64,000 nucleotides of DNA from Heterostelium multicystogenum (taxonomy: Eukaryota > Evosea > Eumycetozoa > Acytosteliales > Acytosteliaceae), in NCBI GenBank assembly GCA_003667245.1, contig RCNN01000072.1, positions 1 through 64,000 on the forward strand, in the 5' to 3' direction. Shown here piece after piece: positions 1 to 13,091 of this stretch. The number at the start of each line of letters is the position of its first letter. The stretch's first letter is position 1. The notes under the pieces are model-generated. The model was not told where the DNA came from and made no database searches. It was given only the letters and a program-made list of their open reading frames with translations. The position numbers and the translations under genes were made by a program.

Positions 1-1118
1 TGCATCCAAGGCAAAAATGAGTGATTATGCACTGTGATTTGCACATTTTTCAATTACAGTTTATTTTGAAAAACGAAAAAACTACGACTGACTCAGACAT
101 CAGTGTCAAAATAACTGCCATGTGTAAGCTGCTTCTTGAGGTCTGTCTATATAAAGGCGTCTTGATATCAAGTTCTATTCTCTTTTTCTTTCCAAGAAAC
201 AACAATAGTGTGTGATCAACAAACAAAACTACCTGTTTATTAATCTAATTACATATTTGTTTCTTTTAGCTCACACATTCTTTATTTGCTTTTGGAAAGT
301 AAAAAAAGAAGTAACTACTAAAACCTATTAACTAATTAAATTATTTAATCTAACCTATATTTAATATATATATATAAATATAAATATATTATATTTATTA
401 TATTTTACATATTATAGTATAATATCTAATAATATTTATTAAAATAACAAGTTTTTTTAATTGTTTGAACAAATCTATAACCTATTTAAAGATTTATCTT
501 CAAACTACAACACCAACAACTACAACTACAACTACAACAACTATACATTTATCAATTCACAAATATAAATCACTATTAATTAGAATTGTTTATTAAAAGT
601 TAAACTATTCTAATTTATTTACATTTTTATAAATATACATCACTGATTCAAATAGATTGTTATCACAATAATCTATCTAAAAAACAAAACAAAACAAAAA
701 CAATTATACCTAGATACATAGAATATTTAAGTATTTCAAAACTCCGATTATTTTTTTATTTTTTGCCAATTTTCGTTAATTAGGGTAAGTAAAAACAATA
801 AATTCGAAAACGAAAGCGAGCGAGCGTGGTGGTTTTGGTTTTAGGATTGTCGAAACCAAAGCAAAAAAAACTCACAGAAAAACGGTGACAGTTTTATTGT
901 GATTTAAATTTCATTCATTCATAAATTACCACCTACATGACCGATGAATTAACCTCAAACATATCTCTTTCTCTATTGTTATATATCTTATATCTATATT
1001 ACTATATAGTTATTATAATATTACTAAATAATAATATAAATCAATCAATATCATCATCATCATCATAATACATCATACATATATAATATAATATAAAATA
1101 TAACTTATAGAAATAGAA
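1..1118. other. AT-rich upstream region and leader of the CAD gene
   Basis: There is no convincing gene here. A 64-codon frame near the left end has no recognisable content. The stretch is rich in A/T runs and short TA repeats (about 360-440). A more GC-rich patch at 800-900 holds an inverted repeat: TTTGGTTT at 834-841 can pair with AAACCAAA at 853-860 across an 11-nt loop. It lies about 260 bp upstream of the CAD start, so it could be in the promoter or the 5' leader. Confidence 0.5.
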
Positions 1119-4100
1119 ATGACACCCAGAGAATATTTTGAATAGAAAGAAAGGTTACTTGGTCCTTGAGGATGGATCAAAGTTGGAGGGTTTCGTTTTT
1201 GGTGCACACAAGTCGGTTGTCGGTGAATGCGTTTTCAGTACCGGTATGGTCGGTTATCCAGAGTCGATCTCCGATCCATCATACACTGGACAGATCTTGG
1301 TGTTTTCCTATCCTTTGATTGGTAACTACGGTGTTCCAAGCTTCAAGGAGGTCGACCCACACTCAAAGTTGCCAGTCAACTTTGAGTCAGAGCGTGCACA
1401 CTGCCAAGCTATCATTGTCTCAGATTACACCGACGACTACTCACATTGGGCTGCCGAGCGTTCATTGTCCGAGTGGTTGGCCGACTCTGGAATCCCAGCC
1501 CTCTACGGTATCGATACACGTGCCCTCATCACTAAGATTCGTGAGACTGGATCACTCAAAGCCAAGGTTGTCATGGCCGAAGATGTCGAGAAGATGGCCA
1601 CCGTTCCATTCGAGGATATCAATTTGCGTAATTTGGTCGCTGAGGTCTCCACAAAGACCATCCGTACCTTCGAGGCCGCTCCAGCCGTCAGAAAGAACAA
1701 GCGTGTTATCGTCTTGGATTGTGGTGTTAAATATAATCAATTGCGTTGTCTCTTGAACCGTGGTATGGACCTCAAGGTCGTCCCATGGGACTACGACATC
1801 GTCGCCAACGAGAAGCCAGAGGACTGGCACGGACTTTTCATCTCCAACGGTCCAGGTGACCCCTCCCTCTGCTCCAAGGCCATCGAGAACATCCGTAAAG
1901 TTTTGAACCTCCCAGTCCCCAAGCCAGTCTTTGGTGTCTGTATGGGTAACCAATTGTTAGGTTGGGCTGCCGGTGCCAAGACCCACAAGATGCCATTCGG
2001 TAATCGTGGTCTAAATCAGCCATGCGTCGACCAAATTAGCGGTCGTTGCCATATCACTTCACAGAATCACGGTTTCGTAATTGACACCGACTCACTTCCA
2101 GAGGGATCCGGTTGGAAGACCTACTTTATCAACGCTAACGATGGTTCCAATGAAGGTATCTATCACGAGAGCAAGCCATTCTTCTCAGTACAATTCCATC
2201 CAGAAGCCAAGGCTGGTCCAACCGACACTGAATATCTCTTTGACAACTTTGTTGCCTACGTTCTCGGTGAAAAAGCCGACTCACCAATGAATAAATCCAA
2301 GAGAATTGAGACTCCAAAGAACATCAAGAAGGTTTTGCTTTTGGGTTCTGGTGGTCTCTCCATCGGTCAAGCTGGTGAGTTTGACTATTCTGGATCACAA
2401 GCCATCAAGGCTCTCAGGAAGAAGGTATTAAGACTGTTTTGATCAATCCAAATATTGCTACTGTACAGACATCACCAGGTCTTGCCGACAAGGTTTACTT
2501 CTTGCCAGTCAATGCCGCTTCAGTCACCAAGGTCATCATCAACGAAAAGCCAGACGGTATTTTGGTTACTTTTGGTGGTCAAACTGCTTTGAACTGCGGT
2601 ATTGAATTATACAAATCAGGTACTTTGGAGAAGTACGGTGTTAAAGTACTTGGTACTCCAATCGAAACCATCATTGCCACCGAAGATCGTGGTATTTTTG
2701 CTGAGAAGCTCGAAGAAATTAACGAACACATTGCACCATCAATGGCATGTAATACTATTGAAGAATCACTTTATCAAGCATCTAGAATCGGTTATCCAGT
2801 TATTGTACGTGCTGCATACTGTCTAGGTGGTTTGGGTTCAGGTTTCGCAAATAACAAGTAAGTGTTCATCAGAGTACAGATCGATCACTGAAACCCATAC
2901 TGATATTCGCTTGCTTTTTAGGGAACAATTGACAAGTTTAGTAACAGAGGCATTTGCCACATCATCACAGGTATTGATTGAAAAGTCCTTGAAGGGATGG
3001 AAAGAAATTGAATACGAAGTTTTGAGAGATAGTCATGACAATTGTATTACTGTTTGTAACATGGAAAACTTTGATCCACTTGGAATCCATACTGGTGAAT
3101 CAATTGTAGTTGCTCCATCACAAACCCTGACTGACAGAGAGTACCAGATGTTGAGAGAATGTGCCATCAAGACAGTCCGTCATTTGGGTGTCGTTGGTGA
3201 GTGCAATATCCAATACGCATTGAATCCAGACTCTGAGGAGTACTGTATCATTGAAGTTAATGCTCGTCTCTCACGTTCATCTGCTCTTGCCTCAAAGGCT
3301 ACTGGTTACCCATTGGCTTTCATCTCTGCCAAGGTTGCTTTGGGTTACGATTTGGCTACCCTCCGTAACACCATCACCAAGAAGACAACAGCCTGCTTCG
3401 AACCATCATTGGATTACTTGGTTGTCAAGATGCCACGTTGGGATTTGAAGAAGTTCAGTCGTGTCTCACCAAAGATTTCATCATCCATGAAGTCTGTCGG
3501 TGAAGTCATGTCTATCGGTCGTAAATTCGAAGAAGCCATCCAAAAGGCTATTCGTATGGTTATGGACGGTGGAGTCGATGGTTTCCAAGCTGGAATCTAC
3601 CCAACCTCGGATGAAGAACTCGAAAACCCAACCAACAATCGTATTTTAGTTTTGGCTAGCGCCTTTGCTGATGGATATTCAGTAGAGAAGGTCTTCCAAT
3701 TGACCAAGATCGACAGATGGTTCCTCACCAAGTTGAAGGACATTATTGATTTGGAGATTCACATGACCAAGAACTACAGAGAGAAGCAATTACCAGCTCA
3801 ATTGTTGAAGTTCGCTAAGCAACAAGGTTTCTCTGACAAGCAAATCGGTCGTGCTATTGGATCAACAGAGTTGGCTGTCCGTGAGATGAGAAAGCAAATG
3901 AATATCATCCCAGTTGTCAAGCACATTGATACTGTCGCTGCCGAATTCCCAGCCCAAAACAACTACCTCTACTTGACTTACAATGCCAGCACTGACGATA
4001 TTGAAATCAAGGACAAGGCTTTCATTACTCTTGGTTCTGGTTCATATCGTATTGGTTCATCTGTCGAATTTGATTGGTGCGCTGTTTCATGTATTCGTAC

Positions 4101-7100
4101 CTTGAGAAAGCTCGGACAAAAGTCAATCATGATCAACTTTAACCCAGAGACTGTATCCACTGATTACGACGAATGCGACTATTTGTTCTTCGAAGAACTC
4201 TCATTGGAGCGTGTTTTGGATATCTATGAACGTGGTGGACCAGACTCAAACAACGGTGTCATCTTGTCAGTCGGTGGTCAAATCCCCAACAACTTGGCCA
4301 TCCCATTGTCCAGATGCAATGTCAAGGTTCTCGGTACTCACCCAGATATGATTGACAGCGCTGAAAACCGTTACAAGTTCTCACGTCTCCTCGATACCAT
4401 TGGTATTGATCAACCACTCTGGAAGGAGTTGACCTCTGTTGAGGATACCAAGGTCTTCTGTGAATCTGTTGGATTCCCATGCTTGGTGCGTCCATCCTAC
4501 GTTTTGTCTGGAGCTGCTATGAATGTTGTCAATTCATCAAGCGAGCTTGAGTCCTTCTTGACTGAGGCTGCTGCTGTTTCACGTGACCACCCAGTCGTCA
4601 TTTCCAAGTTCATCCAAGAAGCCAAGGAAATTGAAATTGATGCTGTTGCCGACAATGGACAAATTGTATTGTTTGCCATCTCTGAGCACGTTGAAAACGC
4701 CGGTGTCCACTCTGGTGACGCCACACTTGTCTGCCCAGCTCAAGATCTCGATAACAACACCATCACCAAGATTGAAGACACTGCTCGTAAGATTGCTGCT
4801 GCCCTCTCTGTCTCTGGTCCATTCAACATCCAATTCATTGCCAAGAACAATGAAATCAAGGTTATCGAATGTAACCTCCGTTGTTCAAGATCTTTCCCAT
4901 TCGTCTCCAAGACTTTGAATGTAGACTTTATTGAGCTCGCAACCAAGATCATCATCGGAACTCCATACAAGACTCCACAATTGGATGAATGCAATTTTGT
5001 TGGTGTTAAAGTACCACAATTCTCCTTCATTCGTCTCAAAGGTGCCGATCCAGTTCTTGGTGTAGAGATGGCATCCACTGGTGAAGTTGCATGCTTCGGT
5101 AATACTCGTGAGGAAGCCTACATTAAAGGTTTGATCTCAACTGGTTTCCGTTGTCCAGAGAAGAACGTCCTCCTCTCCATTGGTCCATTCAAGGAGAAGA
5201 ACGAATTCTTGCCATCCGCTCGTAAGTTGGTCGAACTTGGTTTCGTCCTCTTTGGTACCAAAGGTACTTCAGACTTCTACCAAGAGAATGGTGTTCCAAT
5301 CACCCAACTCGACTGGGATGAGGAGGTTCTTGGAGACAACATCACCAAGAAGCTCACTGACAATATCCACTTGTTCATCAATTTGCCATCAAAGAACAAG
5401 TACCGTCGTCCATCATCTTTCATGTCACGTGGTTACTCATTGCGTCGTGTTGCCATCGATTTCAATGTGCCATTGATCACCAACATCAAGTGTGCCAAGT
5501 TGTTTGTCGACTCTATTCCATTCATGGTTGGTCCAATGGCTTTGGACAAGGTTGATTGCCGTTCATCCAACAAGACCATCACCTTGCCAGGTCTCATTGA
5601 TGTTCACGTACATTTGCGTGAACCAGGAGCTACTCACAAGGAGGACTGGGAATCTGGTACTGCTAGCGCTTTGGCTGGTGGTTTCACCATTGTTGGTGCC
5701 ATGCCAAACACCAACCCACCAATTATGAATGCCGAGACTTTTGACCTCTGCTCCAAGTTGGCTGCTGCTAAGGCTCATTGCGACTATGGTATCTATGTTG
5801 GTGCCACCTTTACCAACACCCAAACTGCTGCCTCACTTGCCAACAACTCAATGGCAATGAAGATGTACCTCGAAGAAACATTCGCTCCACTTCCATTGAA
5901 GGATGACATCAATGCCTGGAGAGATCATGTCATGAACTGGCCAGGAACTACTCCAATCTGTGTCCATGCCGATGGTCGTAACTTGGCTGCCGTCATGATG
6001 CTCGGATGGATGTACAACAAGCACATTCACGTCTGTCACGTTTCACACAAGGAAGAAATCGATCTCATTCGTGACGCCAAGCTCCGTGGTATGAAGATTT
6101 CCTGTGAAGTCAGTCCACATCACTTGGTATTGACTACTGAGGATATCCCAAGAATCGGTGAAGGACAATCTGAGGTTAGACCCAGACTTGGAACTCCCGA
6201 AGATCGTCAAGCACTCTGGGACAACATTGACTACATCGATATGATTGCCACTGATCATGCCCCACACACCTACGAAGAGAAGTGCTCAGCTAAGCCACCA
6301 CCCGGTTTCCCAGGTCTCGAAACCTCCCTTCCATTGATGTTGAACGCTGTCCACCAAGGTCGTCTTACACTCCAACAACTCAAGGAAAAGATGCACGACA
6401 ATCCAATCAAGCTTTTCAGTTTGCCAGAGCAACCAGATACCTACATTGAAGTCGATATGGACGAAGAATACACCATTGGAAAGCCAGAATACTCACGTTG
6501 TGGATGGACTCCATTCGAAGGTGTTAAAGTCCGTGGACGTGTTGTTCGTGTCGTTCTCAGAGGAAAGCTTGCCTACCTCGATGGTAAGGTATTGGCTCCA
6601 GCCGGATACGGTAAGAACGTAAGAGACATGCAACCACTCAAGCCAGTTTCTTCTCAAATTGCTGCAACCTCAGCTGTCAACACTCCATCCGTTGAATTGT
6701 CACCAAAGAAACGTCCACTCCAAATCAGCAAGGACGGTTCAAATATCCCACCACAACCATTGATTGGTACCTCCATGAAGAAGGATGACGCCATCCAATT
6801 GTTACATCAACAAGCCGATGGATCCCTCTTTGGTAAACATATTTTCTCTGTCAAGCAATTCACTCGTAAGACTCTCCACCATCTCTTTGGTTTGGCTCAT
6901 GAAATGAGATTGCAAGTAAAGAAGTCCGGTGGATCCAACATTCTTGCTGGAAAGATTTTAGCAACCCTCTTCTACGAACCAAGCTCACGTACTCAATGTT
7001 CATTCACAGCCGCCTTTGAACGTCTTGGCGGTAAATGTATTTCAATCGACTCCAACACTTCATCTGTTGCCAAGGGTGAGTCACTCCCAGACACCATCCG

Positions 7101-7746
7101 TACTTTGGAATCATACGCCGATGCCATCGTACTCAGACATCCACAAGTTGGATCAGTAGAAACTGCCATTAAACATGCCAAAAAGCCAATCATCAATGGT
7201 GGTGACGGTATTGGTGAACACCCAACCCAAGCTTTACTCGATGTCTTCACAATTCGTGAGGAACTCGGAACTGTTAACGGATTGACCATCACATTGATTG
7301 GTGACCTCAAGAATGGTCGTACTGTCCACTCACTTGTACGTTTGCTTGCATTATACCAAGTCAAGTTGAACTACGTCGCACCAAAATCATTGGCCATGCC
7401 AGAGGAAATCATCAAGGAATTGGAAGCTCGTGGAGTCCAACAACAACAATTCGAAAAACTCGACTCTGTCCTCCCAACTACCAATGTGCTTTATGTTACC
7501 CGTATCCAAAAGGAACGTTTCGAAGACTTGGCCCAATACGAAGCAGTCAAGGATTCATTTATCATCACCCCACACACTCTTACCAAGGCTATGGACAATA
7601 TGATTGTTATGCATCCATTGCCACGTGTCAATGAAATCTCAGTTGAAGTTGACTCTGATCCAAGAGCCGCCTACTTCAGACAAATGGAGAATGGAATGTA
7701 CGTCAGAATGGCTTTATTGGCATCCATCTTGGGCAAACAAGAATAA
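1119..7746 (+). CDS. pyr1-3: CAD: carbamoyl-phosphate synthetase / dihydroorotase / aspartate carbamoyltransferase
   Basis: This multifunctional cytosolic enzyme carries out the first three steps of de novo UMP synthesis. The order seen is glutaminase/CPSase small part (about residues 1-385, nucleophile in [10 protein letters not shown] near 274, then [10 protein letters not shown]), two ATP-grasp CPSase halves (about 395-1450), dihydroorotase (from [15 protein letters not shown] near 1467, with [13 protein letters not shown]), a linker, and ATCase (about 1884-2187, FYEPSSRT near 1926). One intron of 64 bp lies at 2858-2921. Two apparent single-base errors break the frame. The first is an extra T in TTTT at 1136-1139, which separates ATG 1119 from the body of the protein. 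The second is a missing G near 2416-2417, which creates a false stop at 2440. With both corrected the protein is 2187 residues, close to other CADs. ATG 1119 is chosen because the corrected frame reads on as [15 protein letters not shown]; the body frame itself has no upstream ATG. Confidence 0.95.
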
Positions 7747-8909
7747 ATCAACTACCCGAAATAAAATAAAACATATATGTTAATGAATAATATCATTTTA
7801 TTTAATTGATTTGTATAAAAACTTGAGATGGTTACAAGCTATAAATATTGTATTAATTCAACAACCATACCTTATTCAATACTTTGTTGTTCAAGAGTGT
7901 AATTGTTATTAATCAATCCAACAACTTTCATGGCTGTACCATTCATATAACAAGAAAGAAAGGAATTTCTTTTTATATTTTCTTAGGAAGAACCAGATAG
8001 TTTAAGAAATACCCAATCATAGAAACCAAGTTTATCAAACAAATATTATACTTATAAATTATGTACCATGTCAACTTCAATGTCATTCAGAACAACCTAT
8101 TTCTTTGTAAAGGCACCTGTTCATATGATATGGCAGACAACAACACATGAGCAATACGATAGCGGCTTGTTGTTTCACCTCTGAGTTTGAAAAGTAAAAA
8201 ACAAAAACCAAATTGCATACAAATATTTTGAAGATATAAAATTCATGATTTAGAATAGTTTGTGTTGAGCTATTAAAGATAGTTAGTATAAGTTAAAACA
8301 AGAACACCTAAGTTGTAATCAATACGTTCGTCGTAAAGTAACATTGAAATTACGTTCAATAACTTCTCTAAAGTTAATTATTATTTAATAAAGTAACGTT
8401 TTAAATTAATAAATTTGAATTTTTGTCAGTTGAATAAAATGTGTGTGTCATGAATTTTTTTGTTTTTTAAAAATTGAAATAGTTCACCCTCACATTCTAA
8501 TTCTTTCTCTCAATAAATATATTTGTAATTAATATTTTTTAGGCGACACTTTGTTCAAGTTCAAAACTTTTAAGATCCATTTTTACATTATCTTTAATCT
8601 ATTTTTATGCAATTTCATTAATTGCAAATCTAGATTTAGATTATACAATTCTTTAATTAATATATCTATAATTAAAATCATATAAAACTACAAAAAAAAG
8701 ATAGATAAGTTAAACAGATAAAAATAATATTAAAATATAGAACTTTATAGAATAGAAATATAATATATATAAATAACTATCTATAGTACATAGTTATTTT
8801 AAACTAAATAAAATATAAAACACTTGATCGAATAGTTTTATATTTGTTTGTTTGCTGTTATCTTCAAATAACAAACCATAATTTGTTAAATTAATAAAAA
8901 TAAAAAATC
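7747..8909. other. Spacer between CAD and the bromodomain gene
   Basis: The first part is the CAD 3' region with AATAAA-like signals (about 7760). A relatively GC-rich island at about 8111-8192 can form a stem between ACAACAA and TTGTTGT, and has a weak C-box-like ATGATAT and a CTGA. It could be a small RNA but this is not established. The remainder is AT-rich promoter-like DNA. Confidence 0.4.
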
Positions 8910-11158
8910 ATGAGTTTTAATCCATATATGGGTTATATGTACCCACAAACACAACCATTACAACCACAAATAGTTGCACCTACTACTACGACTACTGCTC
9001 CTTCTGCATCGGCTCTTTTCAACACCCGACCGCACTGAAGGCCCTGGACTCATGCAACACCAAAAAGAAAAGTATGGTGCTCACCTCTTTGCAAAGAATG
9101 AAGACGGAAGCTACACTTGTTTCTTTGCCAACTGTGGAAAGCAATTGTCTGCAAACTTCTCCCGTCACATCAGTAGACATGAGCAGGATGGTGACAGTGT
9201 AAACCCAGCAATACAGTTGAAGGGCAAGACTCCTAATGCCGCTCCGACACCTGTCCAAACCGTCATTCCACAATCTCCAATGACCGGTTCCATCAATCAA
9301 ATGACACCGATGACACCAATGAATACAATGGCACAAATGACACAGATGTCTCCAATGACACCGATTCCTATGACCCCTCTCCAGCCTATGGCGTCGATGC
9401 CAATGGTCATCCCACCAGCAATGCCACTTCCATTCTTGAACAATCCCATGGCCGCTATGGCACATACAATGATTCAACAGAGTCCCATGTCGGTACAACA
9501 AACTCAAATTGCACAGCCACCTCCACACCACCCAAAGAGACAATCACATGTAACCAATGCGCCACCAACACCACAACCAACTCAACAAGAAATGGAGAGC
9601 AAAGGAATACCATTCCAAGTTTGTCAGCACCAAAACCATCAAAAGTGGTGGGGAACATCGCCAGTTTTACCACAGACAGAGTTCTACAATCGTGCATCGA
9701 AGTGTAAGAAATGTTATATCAGACAGCAACAAGAATCAAAGAAGCAGAGACAGCAAGGTGGTACCAGCATGCAGCACATAATATCTGCTGTGAATCACAC
9801 CACTTCCTCTCAAATGGCCAATGATGATATGCCAATAACACCAAAAAGTAATGCATATTGCTCTAAACTAATATTATTGCAGATACTAACCTTTCACCAT
9901 TGTAGAAGCAACCATTACAACTCCTGTTAAAGCTACTATTCCAACCCAACATATGATGCAACCTCAACCCATGCCAATGACAATACCAATTCAAACAATT
10001 AACCCACTCCAAGTGCAACAACAAATGATTTTACAACAACAGCAACAACAACAACAAATGCAAGCACAACAACAATTAGCAGCACAACAGCAACTACAAG
10101 CACAACAACAGAAACTCACCCAACTACAACAACAACTTCAGGCCCACAACCAACCAGTCGCTATTCAAAATGGATTGCGTTCTTTACCACGTCCCAAGCG
10201 TGACCCATCACCACAGGATATCAATCGATTAATCCTCGAAAAGCTCAAGGAGATTGTTGGTATTTTAATGAAAGATCCTAGATCAAAATGGTTCCGTGAA
10301 CCTGTCGACCCAGTTAAGATGCATATTCCAGACTACAACGATATCATCAAGCAACCACGTGATTTGGGAACTATTGAAAAAGGATTGCAAACCGGAAAGT
10401 TTACGTATTATACTCTTGCCCACAATGACATTAAATTGGTATTCAAGAATGCTATGACCTACAATGAAGAGGAAAGCGATGTATATGAATTGGCCGAGGA
10501 GTTAGAAAAAGTATATGATGATTTGTTCAGAAAAGCACAGTTGGAGTCTGAAGCCGAGGCTCAGCTTCAGGCAGAGATTATCAAAGATATTTGCTCACTT
10601 TGTCGTGGTCACCCTGTCCCTTACAGAAGACCAACCAGCCAAACTGGAGAGAGTGCTACCTCACCACAACCTGACGAGACCACCCCTGTCCCCCTTCTAC
10701 TTTGTGAGGGCTCATGTCTAAGAGCATTCCATCTTCACTGTCTTGGTTTACCAGTTGACACCAAGCCACCCTGGATGTGCGAAGAATGTCACCAAGGACG
10801 TCCAGTTCTCCACTTTGACCCACAGAAGCAAGAGTACTTCTACTATTATTACGAAGGAGTCAGTTGTGACGAAGATCAAGATAGTAATACAAATAATTTC
10901 GAATCCAATGACGAAGCTGTGGTCTCTAACCTAGGAATGTTGGCAAAAGAAGAAAAAGTAACTCTTAGACAGGAGGAAGAATCACATCGTGTAAGAGATA
11001 TGTATTTTGATCCTGTATGGTGTATGTGGAGATGTAAATCTAGAGCAGTAATGAAACAACGTGAAGACAGACAAAAACCCTTAATTTTAGCAGTACAATC
11101 AAAAGTAAAGAGAACCAAGAAGAAGCGTGGAAGAAAGCCAAAGAATCAAAAAGTGTAA
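8910..11158 (+). CDS. Zinc-finger, bromodomain and PHD-finger chromatin protein
   Basis: This is probably a nuclear reader of acetylated or methylated histones. From the N terminus it has a short Thr-rich start, a C2H2-like finger (CFFANCGKQLSANFSRHISRH, about residues 70-90 with gaps), Met/Pro/Gln-rich linkers, and a second Cys/His cluster (VCQHQN ... CKKCY). A poly-Gln block (about 350-390) follows, then a bromodomain (about 416-520, with YNDIIKQPRDLGTIEKGL and NAMTYNEEES). Next comes a PHD finger (about 541-610, CSLCRG ... LCEGSCLRAFHLHCLGLP ... WMCEEC) and a basic C terminus. A 58-bp intron at 9848-9905 joins two frames. The ATG at 8910 is in another frame from the body; dropping one T from TTTT at 9016-9019 joins them and gives 729 residues. 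An unusual intron in place of the indel is possible but no good donor is seen. I cannot assign an exact ortholog. Confidence 0.85.
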
Positions 11159-11387
11159 ACAATGTTAAATTTATAACCTCAAATAGAAAAAATACACTAG
11201 CAAATTTTTATGTCTTCTTAGCTATATCAATATTGAATTATTTATTGCTTATTATAATAATGTTTAGGTAGAGATATTTTTTAAGTCTTCTCTAAAACCT
11301 GGAAAAAGGAAAAAAAAGTTAATATTTATAGTTGGTAAAAACAATCAATACCATTTATTAGTTTGTGATGGATGATTATTTGATAGT

Positions 11388-13091
11388 TTACTTTGATTGT
11401 CCAGGCCAACTGTATTGCTTTGAACGTTTGTAACCCATCTTTTGGGCCAATTCATCGGCTGATGCAGGTCCTCTTGTTCCAAATTCGTATTTCTCTGGGA
11501 TAACCTTGAGACTTTCGATTTGTTCGAGCAGTGGTGTAAAGATTTGCCAAGCAACATCCAACTCATCATCTCTAACAAAGAGATTGTGGTCTCCTCTAAT
11601 GGAATCCAAAATCAAACGCTCATAAGCATCTGGGAGGTCGAGGTTTTCAAATCTGCTACGATATGAAAGATCCAACTCGGTTTGCTCAATAGTCTGAGAT
11701 AAATTGATACTTAGTAATTAATTATCAACAACCATAATAATTTAAACATACGTTATTTAATCCAGGCTTCTTGGAAAGCAGCTTAAGGTAAACTGCTTCA
11801 CCTGGTTGAATTCTCATGACAAGTTCGTTTCTATCTACATCACTAAACAAAAAGTTATCTGGACCCTTAAATTGAATTCTGATCTCTGTCTTTCTTTGGT
11901 CCAAAGCTTTACCACACTTCAAAATGAATGGAATACCTCTCCATCTTGGATTATTGACATGGAATACTTGAGCAGCGAATGTTGCTGTCTTTGAATCCTT
12001 AGGGACACCCTCATCATCCAAATAACCTGGGTGTTTACCATCCTTGCTACCAACGAATTGACCAAGAACCAATTCATCAAGACGCAATGGTTGAATTGAA
12101 CGAAGAAGCTTGACTTTCTCATTGGTGATATCATCAGCAGACAATGAAACTGGTGGCTCCATAGCAACCAATGAGAGAACTTGAAGCAAATGGTTTTGCA
12201 TTACATCACGAATAATTCCAAATTGATCGAAATAACCTCCTCTTCCTTCAGTACCAATGTCCTCCTTGAAAGTAATTGAAATAGATGAAATGTGGGACTT
12301 TGACCAGAGTGGTTCAAATACTGCATTGGCAAATCTCAAAACCATAAGATTTTGAACCATTTCCTTTCCAAGGTAATGATCAATACGGAAGAGATCCTTC
12401 TCTGGGAATAACTTTTTCAATTCTGAAATCAAAACTCTGGATGACTCTAAATCATGGCCAAATGGCTTCTCGACAATAACACGACTCCATCCAGACTGCA
12501 AAATAATAAAAACTATTAGAAACAATTGAATGGAACTAAACTATATTTGGATATACATACACTTGAAATGAGTGAACCTTTAATTCCTTTGGCTACTTCA
12601 ATAAAGATTGATGGTGGAATAGCCATATAGAATAAACGATTATTTGGTCCCTTTACCATCTTGGATTCGGCTTCAACCAAGATCTTGTTGAATTCATCGA
12701 ATGCCTCTTTCTTATCATATGCACCACTGTGGTAGAAACACAAGTCTAAAAATGCTTTCTTCTTGTTTTCATCTCCCTTTAAGCTATTGTAATTCTATTA
12801 ATAAAAGTGACCTCATAGCTAGATGTCCAATACATACAATGATCCAATCTTTTTTCTAAATTCTCCGATTTCAATATGTGATCTTGCATAACCATAGATA
12901 AGAGTATCTTGTGGGAGCAACTCTCTGCAATAAAGTCCAAATAAAGCTGGATATGTCTTTTTCTTTGCCAAATCACCAGAAGCACCGAGTACTACAACCA
13001 TCAATGGATTGGTGAAATCCTTAGGTCTAACATCATTTAATAAATCCATGTTGTTTGGCATTCTACCTACATATTGTTTATAATTTAACAT
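11388..13091 (-). CDS. g6pd: Glucose-6-phosphate 1-dehydrogenase
   Basis: This is the first, NADPH-producing enzyme of the oxidative pentose phosphate pathway, in the cytosol. There are four exons: 13091-12838, 12783-12561, 12495-11752 and 11693-11388. The introns are 54, 65 and 58 bp with GT/AG ends and compatible phases, and the product is 508 residues, as usual for the family (human 515). The NADP-binding motif [15 protein letters not shown] lies near residue 36. The substrate and catalytic signature RIDHYLGKE lies in exon 3, shortly after VEKPFGHDL. The exon sums are exact, with no frameshift. The gene is divergent from the ubiquitin-S27a gene across a 1.3-kb spacer. Confidence 0.96.

Noticed and set aside
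21..215. 64-codon plus-strand frame
   Set aside because: There is no domain or coding bias and no neighbouring exon; it is an AT-rich chance frame.
1503..2023. Long minus-strand frames opposite CAD
   Set aside because: They are antisense shadows of a conserved coding region with G/C in third positions.
9019..9543. 174-codon minus-strand frame with many Trp/His/Cys
   Set aside because: It is antisense to the Met/Thr/Pro-rich part of the bromodomain protein; the odd composition follows from that.
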